A stretch of 12,409 nucleotides of DNA from NCBI GenBank assembly GCA_026770585.1, contig MU646933.1, positions 184,274 to 196,682 on the forward strand. The letters are read 5' to 3'. Under the pieces are notes generated by a model, which was not told where the DNA came from, made no database searches, and was given only the letters and a program-made list of their open reading frames with translations. This DNA is from Baffinella frigidus (lineage: Eukaryota; Cryptophyceae; Cryptomonadales; Baffinellaceae). A program made the translations under genes and the position numbers. Positions within the stretch are counted from its first letter, which is position 1; every line of letters starts with the position of its first letter. This document shows, one piece after another, positions 11,550-12,409 of the stretch.

Positions 11550-12173
11550 ACCTCCATCTTTCCCTCTCTCGCGCGCTCTCTCTGGCAGCAATTAACAGAC
11601 ACCTCTCCCCCCCCCACCTCTGGTCCTGTGCTCGACAAGTGGTACCCTCTTTCTGACGACTTTGCGCCGCGCCGCTCCGGCCTCTTGTCCGGTATGCACC
11701 CCGCCAAAAGTTGACGAATTTGTACCGCAAACCCAGCATGTCAACTTGAGAATAGTCCGTTAACCCGAGTGAGGCATTGGTACCCTCTCTCTGACGACTT
11801 CGCGCCGGCCCGCCCCGGTCTCTTGTCGGGTACGCACACAGCCTAGCTCTGTCTCAGACTATTTGGGCTCGCACATTGTGATGAGCCCGGGCTCTTTGTC
11901 GCACCAAAGTTGACGGATGTCAACGTGAGAAAACTTTGTGCCACCATTAGCATCTCAGTGCAAAAATTAATACCAGAAACAGCCAAAAATCAGTCAAATA
12001 TTTGTACTAAAATGCAAAATCAGTACAAATTGTCCCGGGGGGAGGCGGTCAGCCGATTGTCATCACGACCGGACGCGATTATCATCACGACCGGACGTGA
12101 CACTCATTACGGCGTCCGCAGGCCCGCCGGAACCGTCCAACGCTGGAGCCATTCGCCTCGTCTTCGATTACAG
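807..12173 (+). CDS. Multi-exon gene, GST N-terminal domain fused to a C2 domain (partial at both ends)
   Basis: Seen: about a dozen short plus-strand segments, each with an AG before and a GT after, encode consecutive pieces of two known folds in the correct order. Exons Y, A and B give a glutathione S-transferase N-terminal (thioredoxin-fold) domain. The end of B and exons D to K give a C2 domain. All junction phases agree, which false exons would rarely do. Known of the families: GST_N domains bind glutathione, and C2 domains bind membranes, often with Ca2+. Inferred: a soluble or membrane-associated redox or detoxification-type protein; no substrate can be named. The joined model is exons 807-1111, 1501-1548, 3904-4008, 4592-4738, 6121-6179, 7020-7071, 7950-8027, 8808-8842, 9554-9605, 10162-10230, 11271-11361 and 12122-12173, about 364 codons. 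No start codon or stop is assigned. Two adjacent genes instead of one is less likely, because exon B itself carries both the end of GST_N and the first C2 strand. Confidence 0.6.
1112..1500. other. Probable intron between exons Z and Y
   Basis: I see no repeat array and no recognisable domain here. Open frames run through parts of it on both strands without family motifs. Confidence 0.4.
1501..1548 (+). CDS. Exon Y: start of GST N-terminal domain, CSPLRAC motif
   Basis: This 48-base exon reads TFLISEVMCSPLRACQ, flanked by CTCCCTAG before and GTGTCG after, phase 0 at both ends. It matches the first strand and active-site turn of GST_N/glutaredoxin-like domains, where the usual pattern is a short strand, then a SPFC-type or CxxC-type turn, then VRE. 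Exon A begins with exactly VRETLSMLDLDY. The turn here reads C-S-P-L-R-A-C, with cysteines spaced by five residues rather than two. The first cysteine sits just before SP, where these domains usually start their catalytic turn. The call rests mainly on its fit to exon A in phase and sequence; alone it would be too short to trust. Confidence 0.55.
1622..1796 (-). mobile_element. MITE family M1, reverse orientation
   Basis: CTAGCTCTGCCTCACTCGGGTTGACC at 1659, then AAGTTGACGTGCTGGG, GTCAACT, GAGCCCGGGCGCACCAAATCGGTGAGCCCAAATAGACT. These blocks match, in reverse complement, the M1 copies at 2117 and 11843. A shorter related piece (TAGGCCTGTCTCAGCAGGGTTGAC) lies just before it. There is no coding capacity. 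Confidence 0.6.
1848..1916. repeat. Telomere-like tract (CCCTAAA/CCCTGAA)
   Basis: Degenerate seven-base units, C-rich on the plus strand, about nine units long. Confidence 0.75.
1934..2096. mobile_element. MITE family M2, complete copy 1
   Basis: The terminal inverted repeats are CCACACAGCGGGCCGCGAAG and, at the other end, CTTCGTAGCCCGCTGTGTTG, about 25 bases with a few mismatches. It is 163 bases long and non-coding. It holds an internal perfect palindrome at 1956-1982 (12-base arms ATTCTTGGTTGG, 3-base loop). Confidence 0.7.
2117..2236 (+). mobile_element. MITE family M1, copy 2
   Basis: TTTCACCAATTTGGTGAG hairpin, GCGGGCTCTTTTTCGCTCCA, AAGTTGACAGATTGGTACC, CAGCATGTTAACTTAAG, then the end GACTGAGACAGAGCTAG. 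The block order is the same as in the copies at 6448 and 11843. Confidence 0.65.
2309..2470. mobile_element. MITE family M3 with long terminal inverted repeats
   Basis: Arms 2316-2340 and 2439-2463 are perfect 25-base inverted repeats. With mismatches, the pairing extends inward through TGGTACAAATT and outward to GGAG. The core is AT-rich. It appears to be inserted in an M1-like element, whose GACTGAGACAGAGCTAG end reappears at 2484-2500. Confidence 0.75.
2513..3085 (+). repeat. Five-unit tandem repeat, about 105-140 bases each
   Basis: Each unit contains TGGGAAACGCTGTGGTTT, then a CTGTAACATGATA-like stretch, GGGAGTACTGAAAAAAGC, GGCAGGGGACGGGGTTGGCG, TACAGGCCCCACAC and CGACGATTCACATCC. GAGTACTGAA recurs near 2556, 2692, 2804, 2918 and 3026. 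The open frames across it are repeat translations. Stray pieces occur at 2101 and 2239. Confidence 0.8.
3130..3495. repeat. 365-base telomere-like tract, CCCTACA type
   Basis: Some 50 seven-base units, mainly CCCTACA with CCCTAAA and CCTACAA variants, arranged partly in a higher-order pattern (ACCCTACAACCTACACCCTA recurs). The large share of C in place of A at one position marks it as a derived interstitial array rather than a true telomere. Confidence 0.85.
3515..3720. repeat. Minisatellite, CCTATGAATACATTCCACGC units
   Basis: CCTATGAATACATTCCACGC and variants recur at about 3553, 3602, 3628 and 3689, mixed with CTATCACATTCCACGCACC, at a period of about 25-50 bases. Confidence 0.65.
3738..3862. 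mobile_element. MITE-like element M4 with 41-base inverted ends
   Basis: CCGGTCTCGAGTTGAGTCT at the left matches AGACTCAACTCGAGACCGG at the right. With mismatches, the arms extend to GTCAACTTAA / TTAAGTCGAC. It is 125 bases long and non-coding. Confidence 0.75.
3904..4008 (+). CDS. Exon A: GST N-terminal domain, helix 1 and strand 2
   Basis: The 35 codons start VRETLSMLDLDYVCLPCP and continue to LAREGRWRL. The acceptor is GAACAG and the donor GTGCCC, immediately followed by a run of 12 C. Both ends are phase 0. The VREtLs.LdLdY..PCP pattern is characteristic of the plant/algal/cyanobacterial GST_N family that resembles glutaredoxin. It continues the turn in exon Y and leads to the GGN...LLPMLLDP segment in exon B. 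The upstream flank holds a MITE-like inverted repeat (3738-3862) ending only 41 bases before the exon. Two partial copies lie downstream at 4066-4079 and 4281-4349. Confidence 0.75.
4056..4091 (+). pseudogene. Fragment of exon A 3' end with its poly-C tail
   Basis: From about 4066, GCCGCTGGCGCTTG followed by 11 C repeats the last bases of exon A and the poly-C that starts its intron. The GT donor is lost, because the C run follows TTG directly. It is a relic of a duplication that included the exon-intron border. Confidence 0.5.
4281..4349 (+). pseudogene. Exon A second copy, 5' truncated
   Basis: From VCLPCPLEDPLAETL to GRWRL it is nearly identical to exon A, and it keeps a donor (TTG, then GTACCC) followed by 19 C. 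The first 12 or so codons are missing. A nearby AG at 4281 would enter in the wrong phase for exon Y. It is probably unused, though the intact frame and near-identity point to a recent or selected duplication. Confidence 0.65.
4353..4371. repeat. Poly-C run (19 C)
   Basis: It starts two bases inside the donor of exon A copy 2. Comparable runs of 12 C and 11 C follow exon A (4012-4023) and the 4066 fragment (4081-4091). Confidence 0.85.
4384..4570. repeat. GATA/GATACATA and GA microsatellites
   Basis: ATAGATACAT units to about 4475, then TAGATAGATAGATAGAC and a (GA)n run to about 4560. This is the intron just upstream of exon B. Confidence 0.85.
4592..4738 (+). CDS. Exon B: end of GST N-terminal domain and first C2 strand
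   Basis: This is the clearest exon: 49 codons, phase 0 at both ends, acceptor TTCGGCAG and donor CAG, then GTGTCA. Residues 1-9 read DAREKGGNG. Residues 10-25 read LLPMLLDPDTLALVSG, matching the cis-proline turn (LP) and the DPxT strand of GST_N domains. Residues 26-36 read PDIVPYLWENY, matching the conserved (E)S-DIV.YLW..YG helix that closes the glutathione site. The usual Glu-Ser before Asp-Ile is replaced by Ser-Gly-Pro. The last residues, GELDVTVVQ, are not GST-like but resemble the first strand of a C2 domain, and they continue into exon D as ATGL. So the domain fusion is made inside this exon. Two shortened copies follow at 4864 and 5156. Confidence 0.85.
4764..4857. repeat. G-rich telomere-like tract
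   Basis: Imperfect GGGTTTAGGG units, G-rich on the plus strand, between exon B and its copy 2. Confidence 0.75.
4864..4944 (+). pseudogene. Exon B copy 2 (3' 27 codons)
   Basis: It reads VSGADIVPYLWENYG and on to DVTVVQ, then a donor GTGCGA and a TTTAGGG tract. The 5' 22 codons of exon B are missing. Most differences from exon B are synonymous or conservative. Homology with copy 3 begins a few bases further upstream at TAGACACGTGAGCGGCGC. No acceptor in the right phase is visible, so it is called a partial exon copy. Confidence 0.7.
4963..5006. repeat. TTTAGGG array
   Basis: Six near-perfect TTTAGGG units directly after exon B copy 2. Confidence 0.85.
5039..5147. repeat. (CTAT)n followed by (GATA)n, self-complementary microsatellite
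   Basis: About 80 bases of CTAT/CTAC units turn at TCCATCTAGATAGATAG into GATA units, so the two parts can pair with each other. Confidence 0.8.
5156..5236 (+). pseudogene. Exon B copy 3 (3' 27 codons)
   Basis: It matches copy 2 in length and frame, with D to N and D to H replacements (VSGANIVPYLW; GELHVTVVQ), and ends at a good donor (CAG, then GTACAC). Its downstream flank repeats that of copy 2: a G-rich telomere-like tract, a TGAAAACTATGTA-like segment, then (CTAT)n. The duplicated unit was therefore exon plus intron start. Confidence 0.7.
5309..5362. repeat. (CTAT)n microsatellite
   Basis: About 12 CTAT units, some changed to CCAT, after exon B copy 3. Confidence 0.85.
5395..5465 (+). 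CDS. Exon C: possible alternative exon
   Basis: The segment after AAACGCAG reads LLVLATSGLAPQSDPPGTKL, then TPE, and ends AG before a strong donor (GTGAGT). It enters in phase 0 and leaves in phase 2, exactly like exon D, so it could replace D between B and E. Its sequence could serve as an alternative first loop of the C2 domain. It also resembles the linker that follows GST_N in related proteins. There is no second copy. It is uncertain: the acceptor has a poor pyrimidine tract. Confidence 0.3.
5466..5553. repeat. Minisatellite, GAGTAAAACACTTGTAAAACAT units
   Basis: About four units of roughly 22 bases, starting at the donor of candidate exon C. Confidence 0.7.
5571..5597 (+). pseudogene. 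Exon D copy 1, truncated
   Basis: After GGCAG it reads ATGLPLVLS, then runs straight into a CCCTAAACCC tract. It keeps the acceptor and the ATGL start shared by all five D copies. Confidence 0.55.
5754..5774 (+). pseudogene. Exon D copy 2, truncated
   Basis: After ACCAG it reads ATGLVVV, then diverges into GATAGATAGA. A telomere-like tract lies directly upstream. Confidence 0.5.
5831..5866 (+). pseudogene. Exon D copy 3, truncated
   Basis: After GGCAG it reads ATGLPVVVSDSK, followed at once by a stop (TAG). It is the D copy closest to a standard C2 first loop, where xGLp..D..gk is usual. Its upstream flank (ACTTCGGGGTGTGG) matches that of copy 1. Confidence 0.55.
5973..6002 (+). pseudogene. 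Exon D copy 4, truncated
   Basis: After AACAG it reads ATGLAVPGSK, then CCTAAACTCTG, a telomere-like sequence. It differs from copy 5 by one codon over the shared part, plus one synonymous change. Confidence 0.55.
6121..6179 (+). CDS. Exon D (copy 5): C2 strand 1 end and first loop
   Basis: The acceptor is CATGGCAG and the donor GTCAGC. It reads ATGLVVPGSKEAAARVPRI plus two bases, so it goes from phase 0 to phase 2. Following LDVTVVQ of exon B it gives the C2 opening, in which a V-x-A-x-GL segment precedes the first Ca2+-binding loop. The next exon, E, begins with one base and YAEVSLQG, completing the codon as Leu. The loop lacks the Asp residues that normally bind Ca2+. It is chosen over the other four copies because only this one has a donor in the needed phase. 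The end CGCATCCTG followed by TCAGC is itself repeated in altered form at about 6257 and 6419, so the border is less certain than the start. Confidence 0.52.
6240..6560. mobile_element. M1 fragments and M2 left half, interleaved
   Basis: CCTAGCTCTGTCTCA with TTGCGCTCACCAA occurs at 6288-6320. It is followed by the left half of M2 (CCACACAGTGGACTTCGAAG) at 6321-6412, then a second M1 copy from 6448 through AAGTTGACGGATTCGTACC to CATGTCAACTT at 6550. A short CGCATCCTGTxxGCGTCCCA segment precedes each M1 start. Confidence 0.65.
6590..6672. repeat. Short direct repeat AGAACCATTTCGTGAAA
   Basis: It occurs at about 6624 and 6654, with a weaker form at 6591. Confidence 0.7.
6690..6711 (+). pseudogene. 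Exon E copy 1, truncated
   Basis: After CCTCTGGAAATCAG it reads (G)YAEVSLQ and then runs into half of a MITE (family M2) near 6718. The 14 bases before the acceptor are shared by all three E copies (one base differs in copy 3). Confidence 0.55.
6718..6979. mobile_element. Two right halves of MITE M2
   Basis: 6718-6792 and 6907-6979 both run from GGACTACCGT to GCCCGCTGT and lack a left half. Each sits directly after a truncated copy of exon E, so exon fragment and half element were duplicated together. Confidence 0.65.
6870..6894 (+). pseudogene. Exon E copy 2, truncated
   Basis: It has the same acceptor context and (G)YAEVSLQG, then runs into another right half of the M2 element near 6907. 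Confidence 0.55.
7020..7071 (+). CDS. Exon E (copy 3): C2 strands 2-3
   Basis: It starts with one base completing the previous codon, then YAEVSLQGSPVPPLQTE, and ends in phase 0 before GTGTCC. C2 domains have DPYvkvsl followed by a loop and a Thr-containing strand (kT.v). Here the DP is absent because the preceding codon is Leu, but YAEVSL and QTEV fit the strands. Joined to exon F it gives LQTEVQKFSRDPSFEETF, the normal spacing before the conserved NP.W.E.F motif. It is the only one of three copies not interrupted by a MITE half. An earlier donor at 7051 would also keep the frame but drop QTE. Confidence 0.65.
7072..7496. other. Probable intron between exons E and F copies
   Basis: A 425-base stretch without an obvious repeat array or recognisable coding motif. 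Open frames at 7125-7334 (minus) and up to 7317 (plus) show no family pattern. Confidence 0.4.
7541..7603 (+). pseudogene. Exon F copy 1, truncated
   Basis: After GGAAGCAG it reads VQNFSRDPSFEETFAYGVTC plus H, then diverges into a CTACAATACTTGTAC minisatellite. Only a telomere-like tract lies just upstream (7497-7520). Confidence 0.6.
7610..7692. repeat. Minisatellite CTCTACAATACTTGTA
   Basis: Five to six imperfect units of about 16 bases, between exon F copies 1 and 2. The core TACAATACTTGTA is partly self-complementary. Confidence 0.75.
7714..7779 (+). pseudogene. Exon F copy 2, truncated
   Basis: After GATACAG it reads VQIFSRDPSFEETFAYGVTC plus HH, then leaves the homology. The frame is intact over 22 codons and it lacks the donor of copy 3. 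Confidence 0.6.
7950..8027 (+). CDS. Exon F (copy 3): C2 central strands, DPSFEETFAYGV
   Basis: There are 26 codons, phase 0 to phase 0, with acceptor CTGGTCAG and a near-consensus donor GTGAGA. It reads VQKFSRDPSFEETFAYGV then TCHHQTIV. DPSFEETFAYGV is the hallmark C2 segment (usually NPvWNEtFeF.v), the most recognisable part of this fold. TIV continues into VCIRDKG of exon G as the strand before the third Ca2+ loop. Differences among the three F copies within the coding stretch are mainly synonymous (TCC TTC versus TCG TTT), which suggests the sequence stayed under protein-level constraint or was homogenised. Only this copy extends to a donor. Confidence 0.8.
8240..8325. repeat. Minisatellite GAAATGTCATAGCAAAATTT
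   Basis: Four degenerate units of about 18-20 bases. Confidence 0.7.
8354..8514. mobile_element. MITE family M2, complete copy 2
   Basis: It runs from CCACACAGCGGACTTTGAAG to CTTCGTAGCCCGGTGTGTGG, with inner blocks ACCTACGATTCTACGGTAGG and CCCGTAGGGACATAGG. Length and ends match copy 1. No clear target-site duplication is visible. Confidence 0.75.
8648..8798. repeat. CCCTAAA array, best-preserved telomere-type tract
   Basis: About eight perfect CCCTAAA units, then CCGTAAA, CCCTGAA and CCCCAAA variants, ending ten bases before exon G. The gradual decay toward the exon side is visible. Confidence 0.9.
8808..8842 (+). CDS. Exon G: C2 strand 6 and start of third Ca2+ loop
   Basis: This is a 35-base micro-exon after CCGCAG, reading VCIRDKGCPSR plus AG before GTCAGA. 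It fits the C2 pattern L.v.V.Dkd, following exon F (...HHQTIV). It ends in phase 2 and exon H starts with one base, giving Ser at the joint. The acceptor is reached right after a 150-base CCCTAAA/CCCTGAA tract. Continuing the frame past 8842 gives an unrelated Cys/Arg-rich reading, with another possible donor at 8875-8876 in the wrong phase for H. Confidence 0.65.
9078..9099 (+). pseudogene. Exon H copy 1, truncated
   Basis: After GATGGCAG it matches the start of exon H through GEPGDAI, then diverges into TTCCTCTTCAG. Confidence 0.5.
9298..9314 (+). pseudogene. Exon H copy 2, degenerate
   Basis: GGCAG, then TGGTGAGCCGGGC resembles the first five codons of exon H, after which the match ends. 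Confidence 0.4.
9416..9443 (+). pseudogene. Exon H copy 3, truncated
   Basis: After CCGGCAG it reads (S)GEPGDAIVG in the same frame and stops matching after GGG, at the sequence ATTTTCGACC. Confidence 0.5.
9554..9605 (+). CDS. Exon H (copy 4): C2 strand 7, GDAIVGRVSVPLSE
   Basis: It starts with one base after GATGGCAG and reads GEPGDAIVGRVSVPLSE, ending in phase 0 before GTATTT. The D-x-I-x-G-x-V-x-V-P-L-S-E pattern is a textbook C2 strand (d.iG...ipLsel) and follows the RDKG of exon G. The sole acidic residue of the loop here is the Asp of GDA. Exon I then begins ILEA, continuing the PLSEIL helix. It is the only one of four copies that reaches a donor. Confidence 0.8.
9788..9963. mobile_element. 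Inverted-repeat element M5
   Basis: Arms of about 46 bases at 9788-9833 and 9919-9963 pair with some mismatches (GTTTAAAACTCTTTACCAGA against TCTGGTACAAAGTTTAAAAC). The centre has a further inverted repeat around AAATTAGCTAATTT. A third arm-like piece is at 10081-10128. It is non-coding. Confidence 0.65.
9995..10069 (+). pseudogene. Exon I copy 1, 3' end replaced
   Basis: After TACGCAG it reads ILEASTPGEERVHNPDGS, then YKFKIEL before a weak donor GTTTAC. It stays in frame, so use cannot be excluded. From about 10050 the sequence no longer resembles copies 2 and 3 and instead belongs to the adjoining inverted-repeat element (compare 9788-9963 and 10081-10128). The exon tail therefore seems to have been replaced. 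Confidence 0.55.
10162..10230 (+). CDS. Exon I (copy 2): C2 variable loop
   Basis: There are 23 codons, phase 0 to phase 0, after CCCCCGCAG and before GTACCA. It reads ILEASSPGEERAQNPDGSFD then SPP. It follows PLSE of exon H, where C2 domains continue into a short helix (PLSEIL...), and leads to exon J with its WYPL motif. It is preferred over copy 1 because the GGCTCCTTCGACTCTCCTCCG ending with a GT is kept in copy 3. The protein is hydrophilic here, as expected for a loop insert, so family evidence is only at the first residues. Confidence 0.62.
10243..10318 (+). mobile_element. M1 fragment
   Basis: AAAAGTTGACGAATTAGTACCGCAAAG through ATCAACTTGTGGGCTCATC and GAGCCCGGAT, in the same block set as the other M1 copies. 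Confidence 0.55.
10342..10419 (+). pseudogene. Exon I copy 3 and a smaller fragment
   Basis: GAGAGGGCTCATAACCCCG at about 10349 and GAGAGGGCTCAGAACCCCG at about 10379 repeat the middle of exon I. The second continues in frame as DGSFDSPP to a GT at 10420. Both lack the 5' part with ILEA. Weaker echoes of the tail (TTTGACTCCCCTCCGGTACC) occur at about 10528 and 10807. Confidence 0.55.
10420..10930. repeat. Two (TTC)n tracts within a duplicated segment
   Basis: (TTC)n at 10449-10506 and at 10725-10782 are each followed by GTTATTACTCTCGAGCCG, TTTGACTCC, CTCCGG, CAGCCCTTTCC and a GGGAGTTTCCCCGATCTCGC-like sequence. The flanks show a segmental duplication, not just two microsatellites. Long Leu/Phe/Lys/Glu open frames here are translations of the repeat. 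Confidence 0.8.
10663..10705. repeat. Perfect inverted repeat with CACGTG
   Basis: The arms TTGGTCACGTGGCTACAC and GTGTAGCCACGTGACCAA (18 bases each) are perfectly complementary around a 7-base loop. It is unrelated to the MITE families above. Confidence 0.85.
11075..11136 (+). pseudogene. Exon J copy 1, with stop codon
   Basis: After TCTCGGCAG it reads HTPRGSSSSVFDK, then a TAG where copies 2 and 3 have Trp, then HPFSDD. The donor region is lost. It is a clear decayed copy. Confidence 0.65.
11271..11361 (+). CDS. Exon J (copy 2): C2 WYPL segment
   Basis: The acceptor is TTCTCGGCAG and the donor GTACGC. It reads HTPRGSSSSVLDKWYPLSDD and on to LAPRRSGLLS plus one base: 30 codons, phase 0 to phase 1. 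The D-K-W-Y-P-L motif followed by a basic stretch and S-G is typical of the last third of C2 domains (..kWypL......sGel). The one-base overhang (G) is completed by GC at the start of exon K to give Gly, the conserved glycine position. A Ser-rich linker precedes it. Confidence 0.75.
11371..11580. repeat. CT and ATCT compound microsatellite
   Basis: (CT)n, then (ATCT)n to about 11458, then long (CT)n with TTTCTCTCTCG interruptions. It separates exon J copies 2 and 3. Confidence 0.9.
11589..11691 (+). CDS. Exon J (copy 3): second intact version
   Basis: After CTCTGGCAG it reads QLTDTSPPPTSGPVLDKWYP and on through LSDDFAPRRSGLLS plus one base, before GTATGC. It has the same phases as copy 2 (0 to 1), with a Pro/Thr-rich instead of Ser-rich start and Leu to Phe in SDDx. 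A copy this intact could be spliced to exon K instead of copy 2. Using both would shift the frame, because the length is not a multiple of three. Copies 2 and 3 are separated by CT and ATCT microsatellites. Confidence 0.55.
11705..11775 (+). mobile_element. M1 fragment
   Basis: AAAAGTTGACGAATTTGTACC, CAGCATGTCAACTTGAGAA, TTAACCCGAGTGAGGCA. Its end abuts the truncated exon J copy 4. Confidence 0.6.
11778..11829 (+). pseudogene. Exon J copy 4, 5' truncated
   Basis: It begins directly at WYPLSDDFAPARPGLLS plus one base, keeps the donor GTACGC, and is joined at its 5' side to the end of an M1 element. It has no acceptor of its own. Confidence 0.6.
11843..11940 (+). mobile_element. MITE M1, nearly complete left part
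   Basis: CCTAGCTCTGTCTCAGACTA, TTTGGGCTCGCACATTGTGATGAGCCCGGGCTCTTTGTCGC, CAAAGTTGACGG, then a short GTCAACGTGAG. The usual GTACCGCAAACCCAGCA middle is deleted. Confidence 0.6.
12058..12097. repeat. Direct repeat ATCATCACGACCGGACG
   Basis: Two copies of about 17 bases, just upstream of exon K. Confidence 0.75.
12122..12173 (+). CDS. Exon K: last C2 strand, AIRLVFDYR
   Basis: After GTCCGCAG it starts with two bases completing Gly, then PPEPSNAGAIRLVFDY plus AG before GTATCC. G-A-I-R-L-V-F-D-Y matches the final C2 strand (G.i.l.l.y). The start phase fits exon J, and the end (phase 2) requires a further exon beyond or near the window end. A partial candidate for it lies after the AG at 12318 (GCCGATGCAAACC), which runs into a telomere-like tract. 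Upstream is a direct repeat of about 17 bases. Confidence 0.75.
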
Positions 12174-12334
12174 GTATCCACACCAGACTGTTTGTGGGGT
12201 TATAACCTTTCATTCCATTTGTACCACGCCCGTTGGAATTGGAGCCTTTTCCACAAAAATGTACCGGATTTTCTGTTCTGATCGAACCGACTGATCCGTC
12301 GTCGGGGGCGACCTCAGGCCGATGCAAACCCCAC

Positions 12335-12409
12335 ACCCTAAACCCTACACCCTACACCCTAAATCCTAAACCCTCAACCCTACACCCTCAACCCTACACC
12401 CTAACCCCC
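12335..12409. repeat. Telomere-like tract at window end
   Basis: CCCTAAA/CCCTACA/CCCTCAA units continue to the last base, so the array runs past the window. Confidence 0.85.

Noticed and set aside
11298-11714. A continuous frame joining exon J copies 2 and 3 through the CT/ATCT repeats
   Set aside because: The middle is pure SLSLS/YLSIYLSI microsatellite. Each J copy has its own splice sites, so the readthrough is accidental.
1-12409. tRNA or rRNA genes
   Set aside because: I saw no tRNA arm pattern or rRNA core sequence on either strand, though reading by eye could miss a tRNA.

Overview
This is a eukaryotic nuclear window. It has no bacterial-style gene layout. It carries Arabidopsis-type telomere-like repeats (CCCTAAA / TTTAGGG and degenerate CCCTACA forms), many microsatellites, short inverted-repeat (MITE-like) elements and GT-AG introns. 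The long open frames on both strands are mostly repeat translations, including KKK/EEE/LLL and SLSLS runs. A photosynthetic protist of the green lineage (for example a repeat-rich prasinophyte) would fit the telomere motif and the gene family, but the species is inference.

The main finding is one plus-strand gene spread from about 807 to at least 12173 in at least 12 small exons of 35-305 bases. I built it by eye from conserved protein motifs, AG/GT borders and matching intron phase. Exons Y, A and B (1501-4738) encode a glutathione S-transferase N-terminal (thioredoxin-fold) domain. The end of B plus exons D to K (6121-12173) encode a C2 domain, from its first strand (LDVTVVQ, then ATGL) through FEETFAYGV, VCIRDKG, GDAIVGRVSVPLSE and LDKWYPLSDD to AIRLVFDYR. 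Every junction agrees in phase: Y 0/0, A 0/0, B 0/0, D 0/2, E 2/0, F 0/0, G 0/2, H 2/0, I 0/0, J 0/1, K 1/2. The spliced model is about 1.09 kb, under 10% of the span. Both ends are open: the true start lies at or before 807-1025, and exon K ends in mid-codon, so the protein continues beyond the window.

The second finding is that many exons are accompanied by partial copies of themselves in the neighbouring introns. There are three of A, three of B, five of D, three of E, three of F, four of H, three or more of I and four of J. Usually one copy is complete and the others are cut short, often exactly where a telomere-like tract or MITE half begins. Exon J has two complete, frame-compatible copies (J2, J3) that can only be used one at a time.

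Layout: 1-800, a degenerate short minisatellite and G-rich telomere-like tract with no supported gene; 807-1548, exons Z and Y; 1620-3730, an intron filled with MITEs, a five-unit tandem repeat, a 365-base CCCTACA tract and a minisatellite; 3738-5465, exons A and B with copies, poly-C and GATA/TTTAGGG tracts, and a possible exon C; 5570-6179, the exon D copies; 6240-7071, MITE fragments and the exon E copies; 7541-8027, the exon F copies; 8354-8842, a MITE, a telomere-like tract and exon G; 8960-9605, short repeats and the exon H copies; 9788-10930, an inverted repeat, the exon I copies and two (TTC)n tracts; 11075-11829, the exon J copies and CT/ATCT microsatellites; 12122-12173, exon K; then another telomere-like tract to the window end.
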